Positions 31,484 to 40,348 of a stretch of DNA of 64,000 nt are shown here, piece after piece. The translations under genes and the position numbers were made by a program. Where the stretch lies: assembly GCA_001603955.1 (NCBI GenBank), contig LVAA01000079.1, forward strand, positions 1 through 64,000. Reading direction: 5' to 3'. The DNA comes from Syntrophobacterales bacterium Delta_02 (GTDB lineage: Bacteria > Desulfobacterota > Syntrophorhabdia > Syntrophorhabdales > Syntrophorhabdaceae). A model generated the notes under the pieces. That model had not been told where the DNA came from. It searched no databases and saw nothing but the letters and a program-made list of their open reading frames with translations. Each line of letters starts with the position of its first letter. Within the stretch, counting starts at the first letter, position 1.

Positions 31484-31491
31484 GCTATAGT
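31484..31491 (+). promoter_or_regulatory. Putative extended -10 TGCTATAGT 6 nt upstream of the nitroreductase ATG (predicted leaderless)
   Basis: TGC-TATAGT-TCCTG-ATG region. Confidence 0.45.
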
Positions 31492-31497
31492 TCCTGT

Positions 31498-32070
31498 ATG
31501 GATATCCTCGAACTGGTAACAAAGAACAGAAGTCACCGGCGGTTCCAGGAAAGCGATCCCATTAGCATGGAGCAGTTGGAAGACCTTGTGGAGCTTGCCC
31601 GTCTTTCACCGTCAGCCGGGAATCTTCAGCCCCTTAAGTTCGTCCTCTCCAACGATCCTGCCCGCAACGCGTCCATCTTCTCCTGTCTCATCTGGGAGGA
31701 TTACATCAAGAACTCCCGCGGGCCCGCCGAAGGCCGGCGGCCGGCAGGGTACATCATTGTTCTCGGCGATAGCACCATCACGAAGGACTTCTCGTGCAAC
31801 CACGGGATCGCCGCCCAGAGTATATTACTGGGGGCGACGGCGATGGGGCTCGGCGGTTACATGTTCGCCGAGGTGGATAAGGCCAGGCTGGCGTCGCTCC
31901 TCGGGATACCCCGGGAATACGAGGTGCTGCTGGTCATCGCCCTGGGCGTTCCCAGGGAGCGTGTCGTCATCACGGAGGCCAGGGACGGAAACACCACCTA
32001 CTGGCGCGACATCAACAAGGTCCATCACGTTCCCAAACGCCCCCTGGGGGAGATCATACTGGATCTCTAA
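31498..32070 (+). CDS. Nitroreductase family protein (copy 1)
   Basis: LELVTKNRSHRRFQESDPISMEQLEDLVELARLSPSAGNLQPLKFVL; HGIAAQSILLGATAMGLGGYM; LVIALGVPRE. Confidence 0.92.
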   Translation: MDILELVTKNRSHRRFQESDPISMEQLEDLVELARLSPSAGNLQPLKFVLSNDPARNASIFSCLIWEDYIKNSRGPAEGRRPAGYIIVLGDSTITKDFSCNHGIAAQSILLGATAMGLGGYMFAEVDKARLASLLGIPREYEVLLVIALGVPRERVVITEARDGNTTYWRDINKVHHVPKRPLGEIILDL

Positions 32071-32100
32071 AAAAAGGTTCAAGGGTTTCGGGTTTCAAGT
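32068..32100 (+). repeat. Stop-adjacent heptad repeat (AGGTTTC family)
   Basis: TAAAAAAAGGTTCAAGGGTTTCGGGTTTCAAG. Confidence 0.55.
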
Positions 32101-32119
32101 AACAACGATCGGAGACGGC

Positions 32120-32692
32120 ATGACTGTGCTGGAGCTTGTTACGAAGAGCAGGAGTTACCGGAGGTTTCACGAGGACCGGGCGGTGAGTTTGCAGCAGCTT
32201 AAGGGACTCGTCGAGCTTGCCCGTCTTTCACCGTCGGCGAGGAACATGCAGCCCCTGAAGTTCATCCTGTCCCATGACGCCCGGAAGAACGCGGCCATAT
32301 TCTCCTGCCTTGCGTGGGCAGGTTATCTCAAGGACTGGCCGGGCCCCGAGGAAGGCGAGAGACCTTCCGCCTACATCATTATGCTCGGGGACGGGTCCCT
32401 TACGAAGGACTTCGGCTGCGACCACGGGATCGCTGCCCAGAGTATATTACTGGGGGCGACGGAAACGGGGCTCGGTGGGTGCATCATCGGCAATATCCAG
32501 AGGGACCGCCTGAGAACCCTTCTGAAGATACCGGAGAAGTACGGGGTCCTTCTCGTCATCGCTCTTGGAGTCCCCAAAGAACAGGTCGTCATCGACGAGG
32601 TCAAAGAGGGGGACATCAAGTACTGGCGGGACACAGACAGCGTCCACCACGTCCCCAAACGCCCCCGGGCGGAACTGATACTCAAAATATAA
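32120..32692 (+). CDS. Nitroreductase family protein (copy 2, tandem paralogue)
   Basis: LELVTKSRSYRRFHEDRAVSLQQLKGLVELARLSPSARNMQPLKFIL; HGIAAQSILLGATETGLGGCI. Confidence 0.92.
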   Translation: MTVLELVTKSRSYRRFHEDRAVSLQQLKGLVELARLSPSARNMQPLKFILSHDARKNAAIFSCLAWAGYLKDWPGPEEGERPSAYIIMLGDGSLTKDFGCDHGIAAQSILLGATETGLGGCIIGNIQRDRLRTLLKIPEKYGVLLVIALGVPKEQVVIDEVKEGDIKYWRDTDSVHHVPKRPRAELILKI

Positions 32693-32810
32693 AGACCGTT
32701 TCAAGTTTTAGGGCAAGAAACGACCGGAAACAGATCGTCGAAAACACGGTCCTTCCGGGAGCTCTTCTTTTGCCTGAAACCTGGAACCTGAAACTTGAAA
32801 CGGTCTTCTA
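32690..32810. repeat. Inverted repeat joining the 3' ends of convergent genes; heptad AGGTTTC family
   Basis: AAGACCGTTTCAAGTTT (after the + gene stop) and AAACTTGAAACGGTCTT (before the - gene stop) are perfect 17-bp inverted arms; right arm also holds CTGAAACCTGGAACCTGAAACTTGAAAC heptads. Confidence 0.85.
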
Positions 32811-35800
32811 TTTCTTGTCCAGAAGTTCCCGCACCTTCCTGAGGAGCAGGGTTGGGGACACGGGTTTCGGCAGGTATTCCAGGGATTCGTCGTGTATTCC
32901 CTTGTCCGTGATGACGTCAGCCGCGTACCCGCTTACGAAGAGTACCTTCGCATCGGCCCGGATCATGATGATCTCGTCATAGACCTGCTTGCCGTTCCTC
33001 TTCGGCATGACGACGTCAAGGATAGAGAGGTCTATCACGTGGGAGAACTCGTTGAAGCGATCGATGGCCTCCTGCCCGTCGACCGCTTCTATTGTGTGAT
33101 ACCCGGCTTTCCGCAGGATCTCCCGTGTAAGCTCCCGGACGCTCCTGTTGTCTTCCGCTATCAGGACGGTCTCGTTGCCGCCTTTTACAGCCTGAACACC
33201 GGAACGCCTGCTTGCCGTTTTTCCCTTCACGATGGGGATATAGACCGTGAAGGTCGTTCCTGCCCCGGGGGCGCTGCTAACATCGATAAAACCGCCGTGC
33301 TGCTTGACTATGCCGTAGACGATGGAAAGACCGAGTCCGGTGCCTTTGCCCGGCTCCTTCGTGGTAAAGAACGGTTCGAATATCTTTTCCTGTACGCGGG
33401 GATCGATGCCGCAACCGGTATCGGCGACGGAGAGGACCGCATAGTGGCCCACCTCTCCGAATCCTTTCAGAGCAATAAAATCCCCGTCGATCAACAAAAC
33501 GTCGGCGGAGATCAACAGGGTCCCGCCATCGGGCATGGCGTCCCGGGAGTTCGTGGTCAGGTTCATGAGGAACTGATAGATCTGTGTCGCGTCGGCAAGG
33601 ACCGTGCAGTCCTCGCGCGGAAGACGGATCTCCAGTCTCATATCCTCGGGGAGGAGCCTTTCGAGAAGCCTCTGCACTCCTCTCACGAGATCGCCCAGCT
33701 TCTGGGGTTTCATCTCCATGACCTGTTTTCTTCCAAAGGCAAGAAGGCCGCTGGTGAGCTGCGCGCCCTTCTCTGATGCCATGCTGATCTCCTCGACATA
33801 CAGCTGATGGGGATCGTCCTCCTCCAACTCGGTCTGGAGGAGGCCACAATAACCCATGATGGTGGTGAGGATGTTGTTGAAGTCGTGGGCCATGCCTCCG
33901 GCCAGCTGTCCGATGGCCTCCATCTTCTGCGCCTGTTGAAGCTGCTCCTCAAGTATCGTCTCTTTTGTGATATCCAAGAGGGTCCCGATGGCGGCCGGTC
34001 TTCCCCGATAATCGAATGTGCTCCCCAGCACCTCCACCCTCGCGATCGGGCCGTTCTTTCGCGTCATCCGGAACCTGTACTGGATGCTCCCCGTCTCACC
34101 GCGGAAGCGTTTCCTCAGGTTCTCCTCCACGACCTCCCGGTCTTCTTCGTAGACAAGATCGAAAGGCTCCATCCTGTCCACGATCTCGTCGTAGCTATAA
34201 CCGGTTATTTCACAGAACCTCCGGTTCACATACCGGAAGAGACCGTCCTGAATGATGTAGAAACCGGCCAGGGACTCCTCGGCAACACTGCGGTATTTTG
34301 CCTCCGATTCCCTGAGCATCTCTCCGGCCTTCTTGAGCTCCGTTATATCGATGATGACGCCGACAATACCGCCGGAAGCTCCGTCAGGCTTGTGGAAGGC
34401 CGCCTTCCGGATTATGACGTCGTGGACGCTCCCCGAAGGGTCGGTGACCACCCCGTCATACTCGAGTATCCCCCCTTCTCTCATCAGCTTCCTCTCCTTG
34501 CCGGCATGGACCTTAGCCTCATCCGGGGGCTCGATGTCAGAGTCGGTCTTTCCCTGTACCGTCTGGCTTGAGACACCGTAATATTCCTCGAAAGCCCTGT
34601 TGCACTGGATGAACCTCCCCTCCGGGTCCTTTATGAAGATGGGGTTCGGCATGGTATCGATAAAGGTCTGAAGGAGCTTCACCTGTTCCTCCAGCTTCCT
34701 CTGGACCTCTACCCGTTTCGTGATGTCCCGCATGAAAACGAGGGTAGCGGGCTCTCCCCTCAAGGTTATCACCGAAACGGCCGCCTCAAAGAATATAACG
34801 CTTCCGTTCACATCGATTATCCTCAACTCGTACCGCGTGGGAACATTCTTGCCCGCCTTGCGGTCTCGGCGATACCGTTCTATGCGGCCGTAGTCATCGG
34901 GGTGCACAAACCGGCCGATGCCCGTTCCCAGGATCTCAGCCGTGTCACGAACCCCCACTGCCTCAACGTACTTCTGATTAGCGTAAACATAGACGCCATC
35001 CCTGAATATGGCCACGCAATCATTGGAGTTCTCGATGGCGACGCGGTATCGCTCCTCGCTCTCGCGCAGGGCCTCCCGCGCCTCCTTCTCGGCGGTGATG
35101 TCTGTCACAATGCCTTCGATACAGTGTTCCCTGCTGTCAAGACGGGCCGAAATAAGAGCCCAGAAGACGCTTCCATCCCGCCTTGACATCAGGATCTCCT
35201 CGCGGTCGATCCCCTTGCGTTTGATCGCTTTCAGGAGCCGCTGGCGGTCCCGGGGGTCGGCATAGAAATCCGCCGCATGCAGGTCCCTGCTGTTATCTAT
35301 CCCGAACATCCTCGACAGGGTGAGGTTGGCATCGACGATGCTCCCGTCGGCGAGGGAACTCCTGAACATGCCGACAGGGGAGTTCTCGAAAAGATAACGG
35401 TACTTCACCTCTCTTTCCTTCAGTTCTTCTTCGGTCCTCTTTTTCTCCGTGACATCCGTCGCCACGTGGACAACCCCCAGGGGCACACCGGACACGTCCA
35501 CGATGGGCGCACAGGAAACGAGAAACGTGCCGTGTATCGTTTCGATCTCCATCTCCACGGTCTCGAGGTTCCCCCGGGTGAGGAGGGAATACATTGGGCA
35601 GCCCCGGGCGGGCTCGTTCATACCGTGCATGACCTCGTAGCATTTCTTTCCGATGAGCTCACCTTCAGCGGCACCCGCTATCTCTTGCGATCTCCTGTTG
35701 GCTGCGACGATGGTGAATTCCGTGTCGAGGACCAGGACGGGTTGGGGTGTCGCCTTGAGAAAACCGTCCCATTGCCCTACCATACGCGCGAGCCTCGTCC

Positions 35801-35912
35801 CGGCAGAGAGCCTGTTCCTTCTCCTGACGCGAACGGGGACCGCAAATCCCGGTCTCGTGCGGCATGGACGCAAAATGTCGAATTGCTCAGGCGACCTTTT
35901 TTTCATGCACAC
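32808..35912 (-). CDS. Multi-PAS hybrid sensor histidine kinase with C-terminal receiver domain
   Basis: Several PAS/PAC modules, [22 protein letters not shown]-box, [69 protein letters not shown]. Confidence 0.95.
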   Translation of the reverse strand: MCMKKRSPEQFDILRPCRTRPGFAVPVRVRRRNRLSAGTRLARMVGQWDGFLKATPQPVLVLDTEFTIVAANRRSQEIAGAAEGELIGKKCYEVMHGMNEPARGCPMYSLLTRGNLETVEMEIETIHGTFLVSCAPIVDVSGVPLGVVHVATDVTEKKRTEEELKEREVKYRYLFENSPVGMFRSSLADGSIVDANLTLSRMFGIDNSRDLHAADFYADPRDRQRLLKAIKRKGIDREEILMSRRDGSVFWALISARLDSREHCIEGIVTDITAEKEAREALRESEERYRVAIENSNDCVAIFRDGVYVYANQKYVEAVGVRDTAEILGTGIGRFVHPDDYGRIERYRRDRKAGKNVPTRYELRIIDVNGSVIFFEAAVSVITLRGEPATLVFMRDITKRVEVQRKLEEQVKLLQTFIDTMPNPIFIKDPEGRFIQCNRAFEEYYGVSSQTVQGKTDSDIEPPDEAKVHAGKERKLMREGGILEYDGVVTDPSGSVHDVIIRKAAFHKPDGASGGIVGVIIDITELKKAGEMLRESEAKYRSVAEESLAGFYIIQDGLFRYVNRRFCEITGYSYDEIVDRMEPFDLVYEEDREVVEENLRKRFRGETGSIQYRFRMTRKNGPIARVEVLGSTFDYRGRPAAIGTLLDITKETILEEQLQQAQKMEAIGQLAGGMAHDFNNILTTIMGYCGLLQTELEEDDPHQLYVEEISMASEKGAQLTSGLLAFGRKQVMEMKPQKLGDLVRGVQRLLERLLPEDMRLEIRLPREDCTVLADATQIYQFLMNLTTNSRDAMPDGGTLLISADVLLIDGDFIALKGFGEVGHYAVLSVADTGCGIDPRVQEKIFEPFFTTKEPGKGTGLGLSIVYGIVKQHGGFIDVSSAPGAGTTFTVYIPIVKGKTASRRSGVQAVKGGNETVLIAEDNRSVRELTREILRKAGYHTIEAVDGQEAIDRFNEFSHVIDLSILDVVMPKRNGKQVYDEIIMIRADAKVLFVSGYAADVITDKGIHDESLEYLPKPVSPTLLLRKVRELLDKK

Positions 35913-36071
35913 CTGGTCTGGTATGTGTAAGAATCACGATTTCTTCAATGATACACCATTCCAGCCAGAGGTCAAGAAAAACGCATAAGCACAACGCATG
36001 GGCACCACGCGTTTCACCCTTTGACATGGGACGGGAAAGGAGGATAAAGTAGACCAAAAGGAGTGCGCGTC

Positions 36072-36443
36072 ATGAAGATCCGTATCGTAGCTGGTCCCGT
36101 TTCCGTGGAGGCCGAGCTTGCCTCTACGCCGTGCGCCACGGCGGTTGCCGGGGCCCTGCCCGTAACGGCGTCCCCGAATGAATGGGGCGACGAGTTCTAC
36201 TTCGGGATACCCGTCCACATGCCCCTCGACGATACTGCCACACGCATGGTCAGGGCGGGAGATATCGGGTATTGGCCGCCGGGAAACGCCATCGCGATCT
36301 TTTTCGGCCCCACCCCGCTCTCGACCGGGCGAGACCCGGTGCCTGCCAGCGAGGTCAATATCATCGGCAGGATAACCGGCGACCCGGAGCTTCTGAAGAA
36401 AGCCAGGGGCTCCGCTTTCATACGGCTTGAGCCTGCGGCGTAA
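36072..36443 (+). CDS. Cyclophilin-like fold protein (TM1367/DUF369-like)
   Basis: NEWGDEFYFGIPVHMPLDDTATRMVRAGDIGYWPPGNAIAIFFGPTPLS...SEVNIIGRITG. Confidence 0.85.
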   Translation: MKIRIVAGPVSVEAELASTPCATAVAGALPVTASPNEWGDEFYFGIPVHMPLDDTATRMVRAGDIGYWPPGNAIAIFFGPTPLSTGRDPVPASEVNIIGRITGDPELLKKARGSAFIRLEPAA

Positions 36444-37429
36444 TGGAAGGATGCTCTGAAAAAAAGCAGAATCCCCCCGAAGGGAGGTTCCTGTCCATCG
36501 TGGCGTCCGTCGCCGACCTTTTTGCCGAACCGTCCATCACGGCAGAGCGGCTGACGCAGGTCCTCCTTAACGAGAGATTGCGCTGCCTTGGCAGTGAGAA
36601 CGACTGGTACGCGGTGGAAGCCCTTGAGCAGCAAAAGCTCTCCGATGGCCGCTGGAAAGACTATCCCGGATGGGTAAGAAAGGACCGGGCGGCCCCCTCG
36701 GAGGGCAGCCCCGTTCTTGACGGCATCGTGGTGCGCGGCACGCTTGCCACCGCCCCTTCCGCGTCCGCCCTCTATCTCTCCGCCGGAACCAGGGTGGAGC
36801 TGACGCGGGAACACAGGGAGCACGCTGCCGGTATACGCCTGCCGGGCGGCACGGTGGCGTGGGTCCCGGCCACGGACATCCGGCGGACGGATACTGGCGG
36901 TGGCGAGGAGATAATGAGACAGAGGATCATCGAAACGGCCACGTCCTTCCTCGGCACCCCCTACCTGTGGGGAGGGCGAAGCACGTTTTCACGCTCCTTT
37001 GGCCGCCGGCTTCCGGTCTCAGCTGTCGGGGGCACCTTGCCGGAGACAGGGGTGGACTGTTCCGGCCTCGTCAATCTCTCTTATCGTAGCGCCGGGATCG
37101 ATGTTCCCCGGGATGCCCGCGACCAGCATGCAGCGGCGAAACCCCTTTCCCCGGGACGACTCCAACCCGCCGATCTCATATTTCTTGCCCCCGGCGAGGA
37201 CCAGGGGATCGACCACGTGATCCTTTACCTCGGCGGGGAACGGTTCATCGAGGCCGCTGAAACGGGCAGACCCGTAGAGATGGGAACATTCAGGAACCGC
37301 TTCGGACAAAGCTACAATGAAATGCTGCGCGCCGGCCCTTCCGGCTGGTCCGGGTGTATACACTTTGCTTCCTACCTGGAAAAAAGACAAAAGGAAAAGA
37401 CCGGACCGGTAACTTATGGCAGGCGATGA
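36443..37429 (+). CDS. NlpC/P60 peptidase with N-terminal SH3-like domains (murein-peptide endopeptidase, YkfC-like)
   Basis: ATSFLGTPYLWGGRS...GVDCSGLVNLSYRSAGIDVPRDARDQ...GEDQGIDHVILYLGGERFIEA. Confidence 0.9.
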   Translation: MEGCSEKKQNPPEGRFLSIVASVADLFAEPSITAERLTQVLLNERLRCLGSENDWYAVEALEQQKLSDGRWKDYPGWVRKDRAAPSEGSPVLDGIVVRGTLATAPSASALYLSAGTRVELTREHREHAAGIRLPGGTVAWVPATDIRRTDTGGGEEIMRQRIIETATSFLGTPYLWGGRSTFSRSFGRRLPVSAVGGTLPETGVDCSGLVNLSYRSAGIDVPRDARDQHAAAKPLSPGRLQPADLIFLAPGEDQGIDHVILYLGGERFIEAAETGRPVEMGTFRNRFGQSYNEMLRAGPSGWSGCIHFASYLEKRQKEKTGPVTYGRR

Positions 37430-38513
37430 GATAAAGACCATCCACATGAGGGAGGTGGTCCGTCCCCTTAAGACGACCTTTTCAACCTCCCTGGGGTACA
37501 AAAATGCGATGCGGAGCGTCATCGTCGAGGTTCATCTCAGGGACGGCTCATCGGGCCTCGGGGAATGTGCCACGAGCTTCGTCCTCCCTCACGAGACGGT
37601 GGACAGGATACGCGGGATCATCCACGAGGAAAGGTCCTTTCTGGCGGGGAAGAGGGCGGCCCGTTTCCCTGTCATCGCAGCGGCCCTGCGCGAGAGGCAT
37701 CCTTTCTTTCCCATGACGATCTCCGGTTTGGAGACGGCCATCTGGAGGGCGTGGCTCCGTAGCACCGGAACAGCCGAAACCGCGTGGTTTGGGGGTGCCC
37801 TGCGACGCATCGAGACGGACATCACGATACCTCACGCGACTGACGGAAGGATTCTCCGGGGATGGATAGGACAGGTCGCTTGCAAGGGTTTTACCGTCTA
37901 CAAGGTCAAGGTGAGCGGGAGGAAGGCCGATGATAACCGGCTCGTCGCCTCCGTGGCATCCGCCCTCGAAGAGCTGGATGTCCACTACATTTTGCGACTC
38001 GACGGAAACCAGGGTTTCACAAGGGCCGGCTGCCTTGCCTTCGCCGATCACGTGGTGAAGAAGGGCTACCCCGTCGAGCTTTTCGAACAACCCCTGCAAA
38101 GGGACGATCGCCGCGGCCTCAAGGAGATAACGAAACATTCACCCCTTCCTGTCATTCTCGACGAGACCGTCTTCTCAGCCGAGGATATGGAAATGGCGCT
38201 CAACGAAGGTCTCGGCCACGGCGTCAATATCAAGACGGCGAAGAGCGGGGTAACGGAATCGCTGTCCATCATGAAGCTGGCCAAAAAGGGGGGACTCAGG
38301 CTCATGGCCGGCTGCATGACGGAAACGATGACGGGGCTGTCCGCCGGCATCGCGATGGCAATGGGAACGGCCGCCTTCGACTATATCGACCTCGACTCGA
38401 TACACTTCCTTCACCACCGAAAACAGTACGGAGAGATAACGGTGGAAGGGGCGGGGTATAGAAGGGAGGAGATGGGGAACGGGAACCAGGGGATAGGGGG
38501 AAGAGTGGGGTGA
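37416..38513 (+). CDS. Dipeptide (L-Ala-D/L-Glu) epimerase, enolase superfamily
   Basis: VYKVKVSG, YILRLDGNQGFT, VELFEQPLQRDDRRGL, VILDETVFSAEDME, NIKTAKSGVTESL. Confidence 0.88.
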   Translation: MAGDEIKTIHMREVVRPLKTTFSTSLGYKNAMRSVIVEVHLRDGSSGLGECATSFVLPHETVDRIRGIIHEERSFLAGKRAARFPVIAAALRERHPFFPMTISGLETAIWRAWLRSTGTAETAWFGGALRRIETDITIPHATDGRILRGWIGQVACKGFTVYKVKVSGRKADDNRLVASVASALEELDVHYILRLDGNQGFTRAGCLAFADHVVKKGYPVELFEQPLQRDDRRGLKEITKHSPLPVILDETVFSAEDMEMALNEGLGHGVNIKTAKSGVTESLSIMKLAKKGGLRLMAGCMTETMTGLSAGIAMAMGTAAFDYIDLDSIHFLHHRKQYGEITVEGAGYRREEMGNGNQGIGGRVG

Positions 38514-38760
38514 GGGGTAGATAGAACCGATAGGAGAATAGGACCTATAGGACATATTGGACTTATCGGACACAGATAGGACCAATAGGGCATCTTGAAG
38601 GCAATTGCCCGCCTGCAGCGGCAATCGACCGGTCCTATAGGTCCTAAGCGTCCTATAGGTCTTATTGGTCCTATAGGTCCTATTCTCCTATAAGTCCTAT
38701 CGTCCGTCCCGCTCCCCACCCCCCTCTTCCCTCTCCCCTGTTCCCTGATCCCCCCATCAT
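38461..38760. repeat. Composite inverted-repeat element, copy B; the left G-rich arm overlaps the epimerase 3' coding end
   Basis: ATAGGAGAATAGGACCTATAGGACATATTGGACTTATCGGACA...CTTGAAGGCAATTG...GTCCTATAGGTCCTAAGCGTCCTATAGGTCTTATTGGTCCTAT; ~43 nt identical to copy A across the right arm. Confidence 0.9.
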
Positions 38761-38761
38761 C

Positions 38762-38770
38762 TGCTATAAT
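38762..38770 (+). promoter_or_regulatory. Putative extended -10 TGCTATAAT 9 nt upstream of the YihY-like ATG
   Basis: TGC-TATAAT consensus match. Confidence 0.5.
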
Positions 38771-38779
38771 TGACCATCC

Positions 38780-40027
38780 ATGGTGTCTTGTAACAGAGTC
38801 TCTCATGTCGAAAGACTGGGCCGTTCGCTACGCGTCGGCGGGATCGTCCTTCGCGAATCCCTGAGGTCATTCCTCGGCAACAATGACTTCGAAATGTCCG
38901 CCGCCCTGGCAACTTACAGTTTCTTTGCCCTCGTTCCCCTTCTCTTCCTCGTGGCCAGCCTCGCTGCCGGCACGGGAAGCGCCGCTGCATGGCTGATCGC
39001 GGGCGTCCAGGGTCTCATCGGTCATCTCTTCCCCCGCATCCATGATTGGATGAGCGTTGAATTCTCGGCGGCTATCGGGCACCCCCTCACCCTCGGCGGC
39101 GCCGCCGCAGTCGTTGTCTTCATCGCCGCCATGTCCCTGGTTGATTCCCTCAGGACCGCCTTTATCAAGATCTTCGGGAAGGATCCCCCGGCGTCACTGC
39201 TCGCGGTCCAACTCGGCAACGTGCGAAGGGCGGCAGCGATGCTCCTTCTCTTTGCCATGCTCATAGGGGCCGAGATGGCCTTTCTCGCCATTGGAAACCT
39301 CCTGCGAGATCGTCTCCTCCTCACGAGCCTCGGAAACATCCTCGTTTCAACCTGCGTCGCCGCCCTCTGCATGGCCTTCTTCTACCGGGTGTTCCTGCCA
39401 GTGAGGCTCACGGCATTCAAGCTCACGGGTGTCTGTCTCATCTCGGCCGTCCTCATCATCCTTATGAGGGAGGTCTTCTCCTTTGTTCTCAGGACGAATC
39501 CCGCCTACGGGGAGGCCTTCGGTTCCCTGAAGGTCCTCTTTGTGATGATCGTGTGGGTTTACTATTGTTTCCTTGCCATCCTTTTCGGTGCCGAGCTCGC
39601 GGTGAACGCCGGGAAGCGCGACACCCTTCTCCTGAAACGCCTCTTTGCCGGCGATGTTCACAGAGCCCTTTCCAAAGGGCTCCTTGCCAGGTTCATCACC
39701 CGCAGCAACCCTGACGACATCATATTCGAGGAGGGTGACCCCGGTGGCGCCATGTACTACATCCTCTCCGGCTCCGTGGACATCGTGCGCGGCGGCAAAC
39801 ACATCCTGACCATGACCGCCGGGAATTACTTCGGCGAGATATCCATGCTTCTTGGCACACCGCGGTCGGCAACCACCCGCACCGCTGACGAGCCCACGGA
39901 ACTCATTGCCATCTCCCAGGAGAACTTTGACCTCATCCTCCGCGACAACGCTCCCATAGTCCTCTCCCTGCTCAAAGAAATGGCCGGCAGGCTCAAGGAC
40001 ACCGACGAATCGCTCCTCGGCCGGTAA
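38780..40027 (+). CDS. YihY/BrkB-family inner-membrane protein fused to a C-terminal cyclic-nucleotide-binding domain
   Basis: EMSAALATYSFFALVPLLFL multi-TM YihY region, then EEGDPGGAMYYILSGSVDIVRGGKHILTMTAGNYFGEISMLLGTPRSATTRTADEPTELIAI. Confidence 0.92.
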   Translation: MVSCNRVSHVERLGRSLRVGGIVLRESLRSFLGNNDFEMSAALATYSFFALVPLLFLVASLAAGTGSAAAWLIAGVQGLIGHLFPRIHDWMSVEFSAAIGHPLTLGGAAAVVVFIAAMSLVDSLRTAFIKIFGKDPPASLLAVQLGNVRRAAAMLLLFAMLIGAEMAFLAIGNLLRDRLLLTSLGNILVSTCVAALCMAFFYRVFLPVRLTAFKLTGVCLISAVLIILMREVFSFVLRTNPAYGEAFGSLKVLFVMIVWVYYCFLAILFGAELAVNAGKRDTLLLKRLFAGDVHRALSKGLLARFITRSNPDDIIFEEGDPGGAMYYILSGSVDIVRGGKHILTMTAGNYFGEISMLLGTPRSATTRTADEPTELIAISQENFDLILRDNAPIVLSLLKEMAGRLKDTDESLLGR

Positions 40028-40348
40028 GGACAAAAAAACGGCCCCACGCCCGTTCGTCGCTTCTCGCTCCTCACTCGAGGGCACAAAGGATAAAGAGAGA
40101 TCGCTGAGAGAAGCATTCCCCTGGATCTTCGACCCCGCTCTGACGAGCAGCGAAAAAGATACCCGGTGACAACTGTCATTGACCGGTGCGGCAGGTGTTA
40201 CGGAACCGTCTTTGCCTCCCGCCGTATGGCGGGACGAGAAGGCCGCCAGGTTTTGGTGGGCTCCGAAATCTGGCGGCAGTCTTTCTCCCTTTTCTTCTCT
40301 CTCTGCGTCCTCTGCAAACTCGAGCAAAGCGGGCGAGAGATAAGGTCT

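Noticed and set aside
31187-38760. Transposon bounded by repeat copies A and B (31187 and 38461, same orientation)
   Set aside because: Enclosed genes are ordinary chromosomal functions, no transposase or integrase, and a third copy lies elsewhere; no target-site duplication seen.
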